48,046 nt of DNA. Source: Halothiobacillus sp. Lineage in GTDB: Bacteria > Pseudomonadota > Gammaproteobacteria > Halothiobacillales > Halothiobacillaceae. The notes under the pieces were generated by a model, which was not told the origin of the DNA, searched no databases, and saw only the letters and a program-made list of their open reading frames with translations. Where the stretch lies: contig NZ_JAQTTX010000019.1 in the NCBI RefSeq assembly GCF_028710545.1, positions 1 to 48,046 on the forward strand, read 5' to 3'. Within the stretch, counting starts at the first letter, position 1, and each line of letters begins with the position of its first letter. The translations under genes were made by a program, and so were the position numbers. Of this stretch, positions 9,762 to 17,323 are shown piece after piece.

Positions 9762-10694
9762 TTAAAAGCCACCAAACCCATTGTCCGAATTAGTCACCAA
9801 TGCGCCGCCCATCGCCTTTTGCAATACTTTTTTGATTGCATCAGGCGAGCTGCGCAGTTTGAAAAAAGAGGCATCGCTCCCCATCATCGGTAAATCCGGG
9901 AAGAAAAGCGCCATGCGGAAGCGTAGGTTCAGCGCCTCTGCTTCCTTGTTGTTCAAAAGCACTTCATAAGGCAGGAAGGCGTAGCGGTGCGGCATTCCGC
10001 TATCAATAGCATCGACCAGCGCCACGCCATTGGCGTTGTTGTCCTTAACTCCAGACAGATCCACACCGAACACTTCCTGATCCTTGCCCGGAATCTTTAT
10101 TTTATAGACCAGGCCGACACCATCCTTTTTCGCCGCCAATCGACTGAGAATCTTCTGCTCCCCTGTAGAAAAACCAGGGTAACCACCCAAATCAACCGGA
10201 TCATTGAAGGTTTCCATGCCGAAACCATATTGATAATTGGCCAGCTGCTCCACCGTCCGCGGCTTGGCACCAAAGGTTTTCTCCGCGCCCAGAATACTCG
10301 CCAATGCTTTGGCGACGGACTCATTATCTGATGCCAAGCGGTAACCGGCCGCCACATACGGCGGGTTCATGTAGGTCACATAGGTTTTACCCTTGTGTTC
10401 TTCCAGAGAAATACTCAGCGCAGCACCGTAGCCACCCCGCGGGGTTTGCGAAGCAGTCCTCAACATCGCCGGACTGCTGATCGAAAGCACAATCACATTC
10501 TTCACGGGCGAGTAATGTCCAACCACTTCAAACCCGCCCTTAACCAGCTTCGCTTGAATCGTTTTATCCGCGTCAGCCAACGTGGCTGATAGTGTCGAGC
10601 CCTCAACAAAAGGCTGCAAGCCAGCAGCCACAGAGACAGAAGGCACAACCAATGAAGACAGGATGACCAAAAACAAAATGCGCACAGACTTCAT
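9762..10694 (-). CDS. Secreted protein of unknown function in sulfur-relay operon
   Basis: I do not recognise a named family. From the ATG at 10694 (preceded by ATG 10697 and a GGGG motif) the protein has about 310 residues. It opens with a clear signal peptide (VRILFLVILSSLVVPSVSVAA), so the mature protein should be periplasmic. It contains a GFEVVGHYSP segment, a GGYGAALSISL strand, a YMNPPYVAAGYRL motif, YQYGFGMETFNDP and a FGVDLSG strand. The patterned GF...P / sheet segments hint at a repeated alpha/beta domain vaguely like DUF302, but that is weak. There are no Cys residues in the mature part, so it is unlikely to carry persulfide itself. It lies 74 bp after the dsrE-like gene and is probably cotranscribed with it. 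Confidence 0.7.
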   Translation of the reverse strand: MKSVRILFLVILSSLVVPSVSVAAGLQPFVEGSTLSATLADADKTIQAKLVKGGFEVVGHYSPVKNVIVLSISSPAMLRTASQTPRGGYGAALSISLEEHKGKTYVTYMNPPYVAAGYRLASDNESVAKALASILGAEKTFGAKPRTVEQLANYQYGFGMETFNDPVDLGGYPGFSTGEQKILSRLAAKKDGVGLVYKIKIPGKDQEVFGVDLSGVKDNNANGVALVDAIDSGMPHRYAFLPYEVLLNNKEAEALNLRFRMALFFPDLPMMGSDASFFKLRSSPDAIKKVLQKAMGGALVTNSDNGFGGF

Positions 10695-10768
10695 CATCAA
10701 ACTACCCCTGAAAATCCTTAAAATTTTTATCAACAAATCTCCCCGAACGCTCAGGAAGCACCCCAACA

Positions 10769-11140
10769 TCATATGTATAGAGACACTGCCGCCTGACGGG
10801 CAAACTGATAGAAGCTCATGGCCCCGGCCAGTTCCACTCCAGGGATCAGCACCTTTGGCTGTACACCGATCTCCGCCATGGAGTCAGAACAAGCAATCAA
10901 CCGAACCCCCTCCTCCTGAGCCATCGATCTCATTTCAGCGAGCGCGGCATCCTGCTCCCCTTGCTGTAAAAACCGGACGCCGGTTTGTGTGAAGAAAATT
11001 GCGGCGGGATCTTCCGCTGCAATCGCGGCGAGCGAGAGCGACAACGCCGAACGGACAGCGCCCGGATCGTCGCGGGAAAGAATGATGGCCATCCCTGCCC
11101 GAGCAAGGTCATGAGCCATGTCGGGGATGGATTTACTCAC
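10769..11140 (-). CDS. DsrE-superfamily sulfur-carrier-like protein
   Basis: A 123-residue protein of the DsrE/DsrF/TusD superfamily, small proteins that bind or pass persulfide sulfur in the cytoplasm. The pattern fits: an N-terminal strand MAIILSRDD with a following helix, a central AAIFFTQTGVRFL, and a LIACSDSMAEIG segment whose single Cys sits where DsrE2/DsrE3-type proteins carry their sulfur-binding Cys. The gene overlaps the end of tusA by 4 bp, so TusA is the likely partner. There are no membrane helices, so it resembles cytoplasmic DsrE3-type proteins more than membrane-bound DsrE2; the subtype is uncertain. Confidence 0.8.
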   Translation of the reverse strand: MSKSIPDMAHDLARAGMAIILSRDDPGAVRSALSLSLAAIAAEDPAAIFFTQTGVRFLQQGEQDAALAEMRSMAQEEGVRLIACSDSMAEIGVQPKVLIPGVELAGAMSFYQFARQAAVSLYI

Positions 11141-11367
11141 GAAGATTTGGCCAAGGTGATTTTGAAGAACTCTGGCGAGCCGGCCTCGCGCTCTACGCCA
11201 ATCAGCTCATGGCCAGCCTGAGCGCAGTAAGCTTCGAAGTCCGCTGGCGCACCCAAATCGGTCGCCCAAATCTGGACGACTTCACCGGGTGTCGCCGTGG
11301 ACAGAAGCCGGCGAGCTCGCAGCAATGGCATGGGACAGCGCAGGCCTCGGGCGTCGATCACTTCCAC
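11137..11367 (-). CDS. tusA: TusA-family sulfur carrier
   Basis: A 76-residue sulfur-carrier protein. The family signature RCPMP, with the persulfide-carrying Cys, is at residues 10-14 (GLRCPMPLLRARR), and the rest has the two-layer alpha/beta TusA pattern. It receives sulfur from rhodanese or desulfurase and passes it to DsrE-type or thiolation partners. It lies 3 bp after the rhodanese gene and overlaps the dsrE-like gene, giving the order rhodanese-tusA-dsrE known from sulfur-oxidising bacteria. Here the operon is next to, and divergent from, soxXA. Whether it feeds energy metabolism or cofactor and tRNA thiolation cannot be told from sequence. Confidence 0.88.
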   Translation of the reverse strand: MEVIDARGLRCPMPLLRARRLLSTATPGEVVQIWATDLGAPADFEAYCAQAGHELIGVEREAGSPEFFKITLAKSS

Positions 11368-11370
11368 CGA

Positions 11371-11688
11371 TTACTCTGGGGCAACCAAGGGGAGCCCGGA
11401 ACCGGCCCAATACATCACGCCGCCATCGAGGTTATGCAATCCAGTCAAACCCTGTCCAGCCAGAAAGTGGCATGCCTGGGCCGAACGGGCGCCACTATGG
11501 CAATAAATCACAACATCCTTATCGGTTTTGAATTGATCCACATTCATGGGAACAAGGTGCAACGGTATCAATTTGGCCCCCTTGATCACGCCACGCACCG
11601 TCTCTGAAGGTCCGCGGACATCAACCAGCAGCACCTCATCAAGGCGGCCCTGCAATTCTTCCGGTGCGATATTCTTGAAACTGGACAT
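11371..11688 (-). CDS. Single-domain rhodanese-like sulfurtransferase
   Basis: A single rhodanese domain of about 105 residues. The active-site loop CHSGARS has the catalytic Cys and the usual six-residue loop, after a VVIYCH strand; LLVDVRGPSE and the closing YWAGSGLPL match the family. It transfers sulfane sulfur and, given the operon, probably loads TusA. The start is uncertain: ATG at 11688 gives MSSFKNIAPEEL, which looks like the usual N-terminus; an ATG at 11709 and a GTG between them are alternatives without better ribosome-binding sites. It is the first gene of the operon, and the palindromic element at 11728-11902 lies directly upstream. Confidence 0.88.
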   Translation of the reverse strand: MSSFKNIAPEELQGRLDEVLLVDVRGPSETVRGVIKGAKLIPLHLVPMNVDQFKTDKDVVIYCHSGARSAQACHFLAGQGLTGLHNLDGGVMYWAGSGLPLVAPE

Positions 11689-11727
11689 TCCGATACTCAC
11701 TAAAATCAAATGTAAAAAATAGACTTA

Positions 11728-11902
11728 AGGGCACCTCGAAAAACCTTTCGAGGTGCCCGAGCGTCCCAGGGACGGGACGCCGCCCAATCGCGTAAGCAAT
11801 TGAAATGGCGTGAGTTCGTCGCGGACTTCGTCAGCTACGCGATGGTTCCCCGCGACGAACGTCCTCGAAAAACCCCATGGAAGGGGTTTTTCGAGGCTCC
11901 CT
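11728..11902. repeat. Dispersed palindromic element, copy 2, with nested palindromes
   Basis: The left arm is a perfect 13-bp hairpin GGGCACCTCGAAA/TTTCGAGGTGCCC (11729-11758). The right arm is a perfect 14-bp hairpin CCTCGAAAAACCCC/GGGGTTTTTCGAGG (11863-11896). The outer arms also pair with each other. Between them lie GCGTCCC/GGGACGC (11761-11780), CGCGTA/TACGCG (11789 and 11836) and GTTCGTCGCGG/CCGCGACGAAC (11814 and 11850). No coding sequence is credible here. The element is inserted between the rhodanese operon and soxX. Confidence 0.75.
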
Positions 11903-12442
11903 TAAAGACACAAGCGCACACCGGGCAACAACTACAACCGAACCTCACAAGAAGATCAGAACCGCAAGGTCGGACTAACGCAACCACTCGAACATACGCC
12001 GCTAAAGGGGTAATAGATACCACAAACTCGCGTCCACCAACATGCAAAATATTTTCACCTGCATACAAATTTCAAATTTCAAGGCCAAGCAGGCAAAAAA
12101 TCAAAAAAGGGGAGCGCATAGAAAGCCCTAGAAAAACTTCAAGGATGAGGGGCGGTGCTCCCAATAGAGTGGCACGTTGAGACCAAGAGTCGTAATATTG
12201 AAAAATAAGGGTGTTTAGTAAAAAAGCGAAAAAAAGTATCACGTTTTCACAAAAATGTAGGAGGAGGAATATGGGCAAACGCTAATATTTAACGGGCTAC
12301 AGGTTCAGAAAGAAACCATGTCCATATAAAAAATTTTTTATTTGTCTCGTGTCACTTACCCACTACAGTGACAGGGTCAAATGACAAGAAGACCACCAAA
12401 ACCATCTTGGCGCGTTGCGCGTCTGAAGAGGAGAGGATGATA
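11903..12442 (+). promoter_or_regulatory. AT-rich upstream region of soxX with minigene and palindrome
   Basis: This spacer holds no ordinary gene. AGGAGGAGG at 12259-12267 is an almost ideal ribosome-binding site and is followed by ATG at 12271, but the frame is only four codons (MGKR, stop at 12283-12285). Nearer the gene, TGTCAC (12350-12355) and GTGACA (12368-12373) form an inverted repeat with a 12-bp spacer, a possible operator. No convincing -35/-10 pair was found. The soxX ribosome-binding site AGGAG is at 12429-12433. Confidence 0.4.
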
Positions 12443-12823
12443 ATGACACCAAAGATTCGAGCATTAACACAAACCGGCTCAGCTGTGATCGTTGCAGCAA
12501 GCCTACTCATGGCCGGACAAGCCTTTGCGGCAGACTCTGCCCTGACCAAGAATCAGGAAGAGGGACGAGCTATTGCCTTCACAAAAAGTGAGGGCAATTG
12601 CCTGGCTTGTCACAAAATTGCAGACGGCACGCAACCTGGTAACGTCGGCCCCATGTTGATTGCAATGAAGATTCGCTTCCCCAACAAACAGGATTTGTTT
12701 GATGTGATTTGGGATCCGCGCAAAAAGTTTGGTCGGGGCGTAATCATGACACCTTTTGGTGACCATAAAGTACTGACCAAGGAACAGATTGAGAAAGTCG
12801 TCGACTATCTGTACACCCTTTAA
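12443..12823 (+). CDS. soxX: Thiosulfate oxidation c-type cytochrome SoxX
   Basis: The small haem subunit of SoxXA, the periplasmic complex that attaches thiosulfate to SoxYZ oxidatively. A signal peptide (AVIVAASLLMAGQAFA) precedes the mature start ADSALTKN. One haem site, CLACH, is followed by GNVGPMLI, and a Met in GVIMTPFG is the likely distal haem ligand, as in other SoxX proteins. From the start at 12443 the protein has 126 residues, normal for the family. That ATG has AGGAG nine bases upstream; an ATG at 12437 is too close to it. soxA follows 43 bp later with its own strong ribosome-binding site. Confidence 0.93.
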   Translation: MTPKIRALTQTGSAVIVAASLLMAGQAFAADSALTKNQEEGRAIAFTKSEGNCLACHKIADGTQPGNVGPMLIAMKIRFPNKQDLFDVIWDPRKKFGRGVIMTPFGDHKVLTKEQIEKVVDYLYTL

Positions 12824-12866
12824 GCGCAGCGAACGCAAATCAACATTTCACGAGGAGCTCGTTAGC

Positions 12867-13772
12867 ATGAAAAAGCTAGTTACAACTTTACTTATTGCCG
12901 CCATCGGAACGGGTGCTGGCACGGCAATGGCCGCGGACAACAACGCCCCATCAGCGGCCAATAATTTCAATCCGCTGAACAACCCAAGCAATCCCGCTGA
13001 ATTCGCTAAAGAATACCGCAACTATTTTTATCAGAATTTCCCGCAAATTCCCCATGACAAATACAACATGGGCGTATATGCCTTTGATAAGGATGCCTAC
13101 AGTCAGTATCAAGACATGATGCAATTTCCACCCCAGGATGAATACATTGCCAAGGGTAAGAAATTTTGGGAAGACTACCGCCTGCCTAACGGCAAACCAC
13201 TGTCTTCTTGTGTAGGGGATGCAAAAGGTTTACGCGCCAAGTATCCTTACTTCAATACCAAGGATGGCAAGGTACATGATCTGGAATCGGATTTGATTAA
13301 TTGCCAACTAAATGCCGGGGTGCCTAAAGATAAGTCACTGGGTTCCAAAGGTGCTTATAAAGACCTCGCCAGTGTTTCTGCTTACCTGTCCAGTATGTCC
13401 CAAGGGCTAAAGGTTGATGTAAAAGTTCCCAACGATCCCAAAGCGGTAGCAGCATTCAACAACGGCAAGCACATGTTTTTCCGCAAAACAGGTCAGCTGA
13501 ATTTCTCTTGCGCCGATTGCCATATGTATCACGCCACGCAAATGACTCGTTCAGAAACGCTGCATCCAGGCATGGGTAACACCACGGGTTTTCCTGTGTT
13601 CCGTTATAGCAAGGATAAGATGATCACCTTGAATAATCGACTGTTTGGTTGCATGCGTGACACACGAACCATTCCGTTCAAGCAATACTCGACGAACATG
13701 CTTGATTTGGAATACTTCCTGTCCTACATCGACAATGGCCTTGAAATTAACGGCCCTGCCTTACGCAAGTAA
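12867..13772 (+). CDS. soxA: L-cysteine S-thiosulfotransferase subunit SoxA, single-haem type
   Basis: The catalytic subunit of SoxXA. A 301-residue product with a signal peptide (LVTTLLIAAIGTGAGTAMA). Only one CxxCH motif is present, CADCH near residue 216, in the C-terminal half. The downstream Cys in FGCMRDTR is the expected axial, persulfide-modified active-site ligand. In the N-terminal domain, Cys residues in SSCVGDAKG and LINCQL lack a haem motif and may form the structural disulfide seen in single-haem SoxA proteins. I chose the ATG at 12867 with AGGAG nine bases upstream. soxYZ, soxB and soxCD are not adjacent, so the pathway genes are scattered. Confidence 0.94.
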   Translation: MKKLVTTLLIAAIGTGAGTAMAADNNAPSAANNFNPLNNPSNPAEFAKEYRNYFYQNFPQIPHDKYNMGVYAFDKDAYSQYQDMMQFPPQDEYIAKGKKFWEDYRLPNGKPLSSCVGDAKGLRAKYPYFNTKDGKVHDLESDLINCQLNAGVPKDKSLGSKGAYKDLASVSAYLSSMSQGLKVDVKVPNDPKAVAAFNNGKHMFFRKTGQLNFSCADCHMYHATQMTRSETLHPGMGNTTGFPVFRYSKDKMITLNNRLFGCMRDTRTIPFKQYSTNMLDLEYFLSYIDNGLEINGPALRK

Positions 13773-13788
13773 GACCACGCGCTGAAAA

Positions 13789-13820
13789 ACAAAGCCAGCA
13801 TCAATGCTGGCTTTTTTGTT
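13789..13820 (+). terminator. Rho-independent terminator after soxA
   Basis: AAGCCAGCAT pairs with ATGCTGGCTT across a very short loop and is followed by TTTTT. It ends the soxXA transcript. Confidence 0.88.
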
Positions 13821-13900
13821 GGCTTTGAATTTAACCCACGAAACAATGTCATCAAACTTAGGCATCAATTGAACATTCACTGACTGAATTATTAATCGGG

Positions 13901-14653
13901 TCAAATCAAGATCAGCAAACCGACAAACACGCAAGCGATAATGACCAGTGATAAGCCAAAATGATGCAAGATGAACTGCACGATTTCCTCTCGCGTCCGT
14001 TCAACCCGTTTCCGCCAATCCAGAAAACGGTGCAATAGGAAAATAGCTGCGATTAAACCAACCACAATCAGCGCGACAGCCAAACCGTACTGGTGCGCCC
14101 AATTCAGTATGGGCCGAATATAACTGCCGAAGAAGTACCCCAGAATAATGAACTGGCTAATCCCGATAATCACTGCCGGTGTATTAAAACGAACGAACGT
14201 ACCGTAGTTGAGTCGAAATATTCCCGCTAATGCAGGCGTAATCCAGGACAGTGGCCCACTCAAACGGGCGATAAAAACGGCAGAAGCACCTCGTTTCTCA
14301 AAGAAAGCCACGCCTTTTTCATAGTTTTCTTGGTGAATCATTCGCCCGATCAACGGCCAGTGTTGCAGTCGATCAAACAGTCCATTCCCGTATCGATAGC
14401 CCAGCCAGTAACTCAGGTTGTCTCCCAGAATTCCGCCACTGAATAACACGAGCATGACAACCCAGATATCAAGTACGCCAAGCCCCGCCAAGACAGCGCC
14501 AGAAAGGAAAAAAACTTCTCCTAAGACAATCAGGGAAAAAGGGATGACAGTTTCAAGCAGCGCGCCCAAAAAAAGAATGATATAGGCAGTTTGTTGATGC
14601 TGCTGTAGAAAGGTTACCGCCTGATCGAATGAAGTCAGATCAGCGAATGACAT
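13901..14653 (-). CDS. DedA/VTT-domain membrane protein
   Basis: A 250-residue multi-pass membrane protein of the DedA family (VTT/SNARE-assoc domain), some of whose members translocate undecaprenyl phosphate or phosphatidylethanolamine-type lipids. The family hallmarks are visible: ETVIPFSLIVLGEVFFLSG near residue 35, GDNLSYWLGYRYG near residue 78, and FIARLSGPLSWITPALAG near residue 128 with the conserved Arg. An extra C-terminal region adds two more helices around a basic loop (HRFLDWRKRVERTRE). The start overlaps the 3' end of the glycosyltransferase gene by 14 bp, so the two are probably coupled in translation and act on the same lipid-linked material. Confidence 0.88.
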   Translation of the reverse strand: MSFADLTSFDQAVTFLQQHQQTAYIILFLGALLETVIPFSLIVLGEVFFLSGAVLAGLGVLDIWVVMLVLFSGGILGDNLSYWLGYRYGNGLFDRLQHWPLIGRMIHQENYEKGVAFFEKRGASAVFIARLSGPLSWITPALAGIFRLNYGTFVRFNTPAVIIGISQFIILGYFFGSYIRPILNWAHQYGLAVALIVVGLIAAIFLLHRFLDWRKRVERTREEIVQFILHHFGLSLVIIACVFVGLLILI

Positions 14654-16508
14654 CGTATCCTCGTTTCCGCTTCATCCGCATGGGCATCAGCGCCTCGAAC
14701 AACCATTTCAGGCTTTGTTTGATATAGCCGTGCGTTTCAAATCGCCGGGTCGATGTCGCTACCTGATCACTGGGGATAAAGAAAAACCGGCCATAGCGAC
14801 GACACTCACTGATGAATGTCAGATCTTCGGCAAAACTCAATTCCGGATGGAATCCGATCCCGCGTGCAATTGGCGAACGCGCCAACTGTATGGAGTAGGA
14901 ACTGCGCGTCATTCGATGAATCAAGTCATAGGCTCTGAACCACAACCGAACATACACATGATTTGCGCTCAGGGGTTGTACACGCGTCGTACCCACCGCG
15001 AGGCTCTCAGAGCCATGCTGATTGATCCAGTGGTTGAACTGACGCAAGGCTTTCGGTGCCAAATGCGTGTCGGCATCACAAAAAACCACCCAATCAGAAT
15101 TGACGCTGATGCGCTCCAGGCCAACGTTTTTGGCCTTGGAAACACCCTTCTCGCTTTGCAGGGCACGAATGGTCAGGTTGCCATCAGATAGCGCCGCATA
15201 ACGTTCGGCAATCGCCCAGGTATCATCGGTTGAACCGTTCTCCACGATGATGATTTCCATCCGATTAGCGGGATATTGTTGCGCCATCAGGCTGTCCAGC
15301 GTTTCCGCCAGTACCGCCTCCTCGTTATGTGCCGGCACAATCACCGAGAAAAAGTTCTTGTACAGCGCATCGCTCATTGATGACTGGATACGACGCACCG
15401 ATTCCTGCGTTCGCCAGGGCGGTTCAAACTGCCGGGTGTTCTCTGTTTCCGCCAAGGCGCTGGCAAGGTCGAATGATTCCGCCTGATCACGATTGTTAAA
15501 GTATTTAAGGCTACCGAGGTAATAACCCAAGTATTCCTGCTCCGTTTGATTCGGCGTGGGAATAAGAAGCGCGCGCTTACCATGTTCCACCAGATCCATC
15601 ACCGTGGTATACCCGGCTCGAGAGATAATGCATTTGGCACGACCGAACAATTCCTGCCGTAGATTCCCCGTCGCCAGCGGATACACTTGAAGATGTTCGG
15701 AAAGGGCGTCCTGATACTGTGCCGGATCAGCTTTTGCGTCACCCAGGACAAAGACCTTCTTGCCGGGCAGATTTTGCGCCTGCACAAGCAGATCACGCAC
15801 AAACGCCCCCTTGTGTTCGTGCAGATAGCCACTGATCACGAACAGGTAATCGATATCCTGCTCACAATCCTGATGCGGATAGGACGACAGAATCCCGACA
15901 TATTCGCGCTGGGTATTCTGCAAGACGGGCGTATGTGAAAGGTTCCCGGCAAGATTCAGACTCGGGCAGGGAAAATCTGGAATAAAGATACGGTCGAACT
16001 GCTTGAGCGCGGCTACATTGAGGTGATCGCTCAACCAGCTGACTTCCTGCAACCCCTTTGGCGGTATGAAAGCAATCTGATGCGACAGTATGAACGAGGG
16101 AACCCAGCGGCTGTAGATACCGTAACGACCGTCGCTGAATACGAAATCATAATCACAGGCAATGGATTCAAACCGACGATGTTCTTCGCGAATTCGTCGC
16201 CAAGTGGTAAACAGATCGAGGGCAAGATAGGCGTAGAACCGCCAACCGGTCCCGCGTTCCAGCGGCGGATAATCAGACCAGTCCAGCCATTCGACGGCGG
16301 GGTGATCGGCCAACTCCAGACGCATGAAGGCCAAGGCATTACCCGTCGAAATAACTGTAACGCGGTACCCCTCGGCCAGAAACGCATGGATCAGAACCAG
16401 GCTGCGCGTGGCATGCCCCAGTCCCAGTGAACTCACCGCAAACAGGGCGCTGGGGGATGCCCCCGAATAGCGCTCGGCATGCGAACAACGCCCGGTATTT
16501 ACGTTCAT
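14640..16508 (-). CDS. Two-domain glycosyltransferase (GT-B plus GT2 fusion)
   Basis: One 622-residue chain with two glycosyltransferase modules. Residues about 20-375 form a GT-B fold of the MurG/GT28-like type: SSLGLGHATRSLVLIHAFL at the start, a central VFVLGDAKAD, and a C-terminal IISRAGYTTVMDLVEHGK donor-site segment. Residues about 386-620 form a GT2 (GT-A) domain with FSVIVPAHNEEAV, IIVENGSTDDT and the metal-binding CDADTH. The two modules are joined without a frameshift. It starts 2 bp after moaB and overlaps the DedA gene. Substrates are unknown; cell-surface glycolipid or polysaccharide assembly is the likely role. Confidence 0.85.
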   Translation of the reverse strand: MNVNTGRCSHAERYSGASPSALFAVSSLGLGHATRSLVLIHAFLAEGYRVTVISTGNALAFMRLELADHPAVEWLDWSDYPPLERGTGWRFYAYLALDLFTTWRRIREEHRRFESIACDYDFVFSDGRYGIYSRWVPSFILSHQIAFIPPKGLQEVSWLSDHLNVAALKQFDRIFIPDFPCPSLNLAGNLSHTPVLQNTQREYVGILSSYPHQDCEQDIDYLFVISGYLHEHKGAFVRDLLVQAQNLPGKKVFVLGDAKADPAQYQDALSEHLQVYPLATGNLRQELFGRAKCIISRAGYTTVMDLVEHGKRALLIPTPNQTEQEYLGYYLGSLKYFNNRDQAESFDLASALAETENTRQFEPPWRTQESVRRIQSSMSDALYKNFFSVIVPAHNEEAVLAETLDSLMAQQYPANRMEIIIVENGSTDDTWAIAERYAALSDGNLTIRALQSEKGVSKAKNVGLERISVNSDWVVFCDADTHLAPKALRQFNHWINQHGSESLAVGTTRVQPLSANHVYVRLWFRAYDLIHRMTRSSYSIQLARSPIARGIGFHPELSFAEDLTFISECRRYGRFFFIPSDQVATSTRRFETHGYIKQSLKWLFEALMPMRMKRKRGYDVIR

Positions 16509-16510
16509 GA

Positions 16511-17029
16511 TTACTGCTCGTTCAATCGTGGCATCAGCTCAACCATGTTGCATGGCCGGGTACGGAAATCCAACTGAGCATGAATAATTTGATCCCAGGC
16601 ATCGCGACAGGCGCTGGTCGATCCGGGCAGCACGAACAGGTAGGTACCGTTGGCAACACCCGAAGTGGCGCGGGATTGCAAGGTTGACGTGCCGATTGAC
16701 TGGAAGGACAACCACCGGAAGAGTTCACCGAAACCCTCGATTTCCTTGTCGAGCAGCGGTATCACTGCTTCTGGCGTGCCGTCGCGCCCGGTCAGTCCGG
16801 TACCGCCCGTCGTGATAATGACCTGACACTCCGGGTTGGCAATCCACGCTGACACTACCGCACGAATCGCGTACTTGTCATCACGAACGATCTGCCGGTC
16901 GTACAACCGGTGCCCTCCATCAATCACTCTCCCCTGCAATAAATCACCCGAAGGATCATTCGTAAGAGAGCGGGTATCCGATACCGTCAGTACAGCAATA
17001 TTCAGAGGGACAAATGCACGCGTGTTCAT
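16511..17029 (-). CDS. moaB: Molybdenum cofactor biosynthesis protein MoaB
   Basis: A MogA/MoaB-type protein that adenylylates molybdopterin or supports Moco assembly. The 172-residue length fits MoaB. The molybdopterin-binding pattern is present: LTVSDTRSLTNDPSGDLL, then ITTGGTGLTGRDGTPEAV, and LFVLPGSTSACRDAWD near the C-terminus. Molybdoenzymes such as SoxCD or sulfite dehydrogenase would be natural clients in a thiosulfate oxidiser, though none is in view. The glycosyltransferase gene starts 2 bp downstream, so cotranscription is likely without an obvious functional link. Confidence 0.92.
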   Translation of the reverse strand: MNTRAFVPLNIAVLTVSDTRSLTNDPSGDLLQGRVIDGGHRLYDRQIVRDDKYAIRAVVSAWIANPECQVIITTGGTGLTGRDGTPEAVIPLLDKEIEGFGELFRWLSFQSIGTSTLQSRATSGVANGTYLFVLPGSTSACRDAWDQIIHAQLDFRTRPCNMVELMPRLNEQ

Positions 17030-17054
17030 TCACAAGCCTTCATTCATGAGTGGT

Positions 17055-17294
17055 TTATTCGGGCGGGATGTCATCAGCTGGCAAGCCTTGAGCGCATTTT
17101 TTACAGACCAACGACTTCCCGATCATCGACCGCCTTCCGGCTTCGGTTTCAATCCAGGGGCGATTGACCCACGGCGGTTGATGGCGCGTATGTTGATGGT
17201 GGCCGCATGCCAATCGGGCGAACCAGTCGCCCAGCTCATCCCGGTGGAACGACACAATAGCAGAACTGAACGTCTGATCTGTGACACGTGCCAT
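17055..17294 (-). CDS. DUF3565 family protein
   Basis: A 79-residue soluble protein. The pattern SFHRDELGDWFARLACGHHQHTRH, then PPWVNRPW and GKSLVCKKCAQG, is characteristic of DUF3565. The Cys/His content (LACGHHQH, a CKKC pair) suggests a small metal-binding protein, probably zinc. Function is unknown. It lies between moaB and rimO on the same strand with short spacers, and the length is normal for the family. Confidence 0.8.
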   Translation of the reverse strand: MARVTDQTFSSAIVSFHRDELGDWFARLACGHHQHTRHQPPWVNRPWIETEAGRRSMIGKSLVCKKCAQGLPADDIPPE

Positions 17295-17323
17295 GAACGC
17301 CGCTTCGTATCGTTAGCGCGCGA

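Noticed and set aside
12072-12278. 68-codon hydrophobic frame on the minus strand upstream of soxX
   Set aside because: It is in AT-rich spacer, where random hydrophobic frames are common, and lacks a ribosome-binding site.
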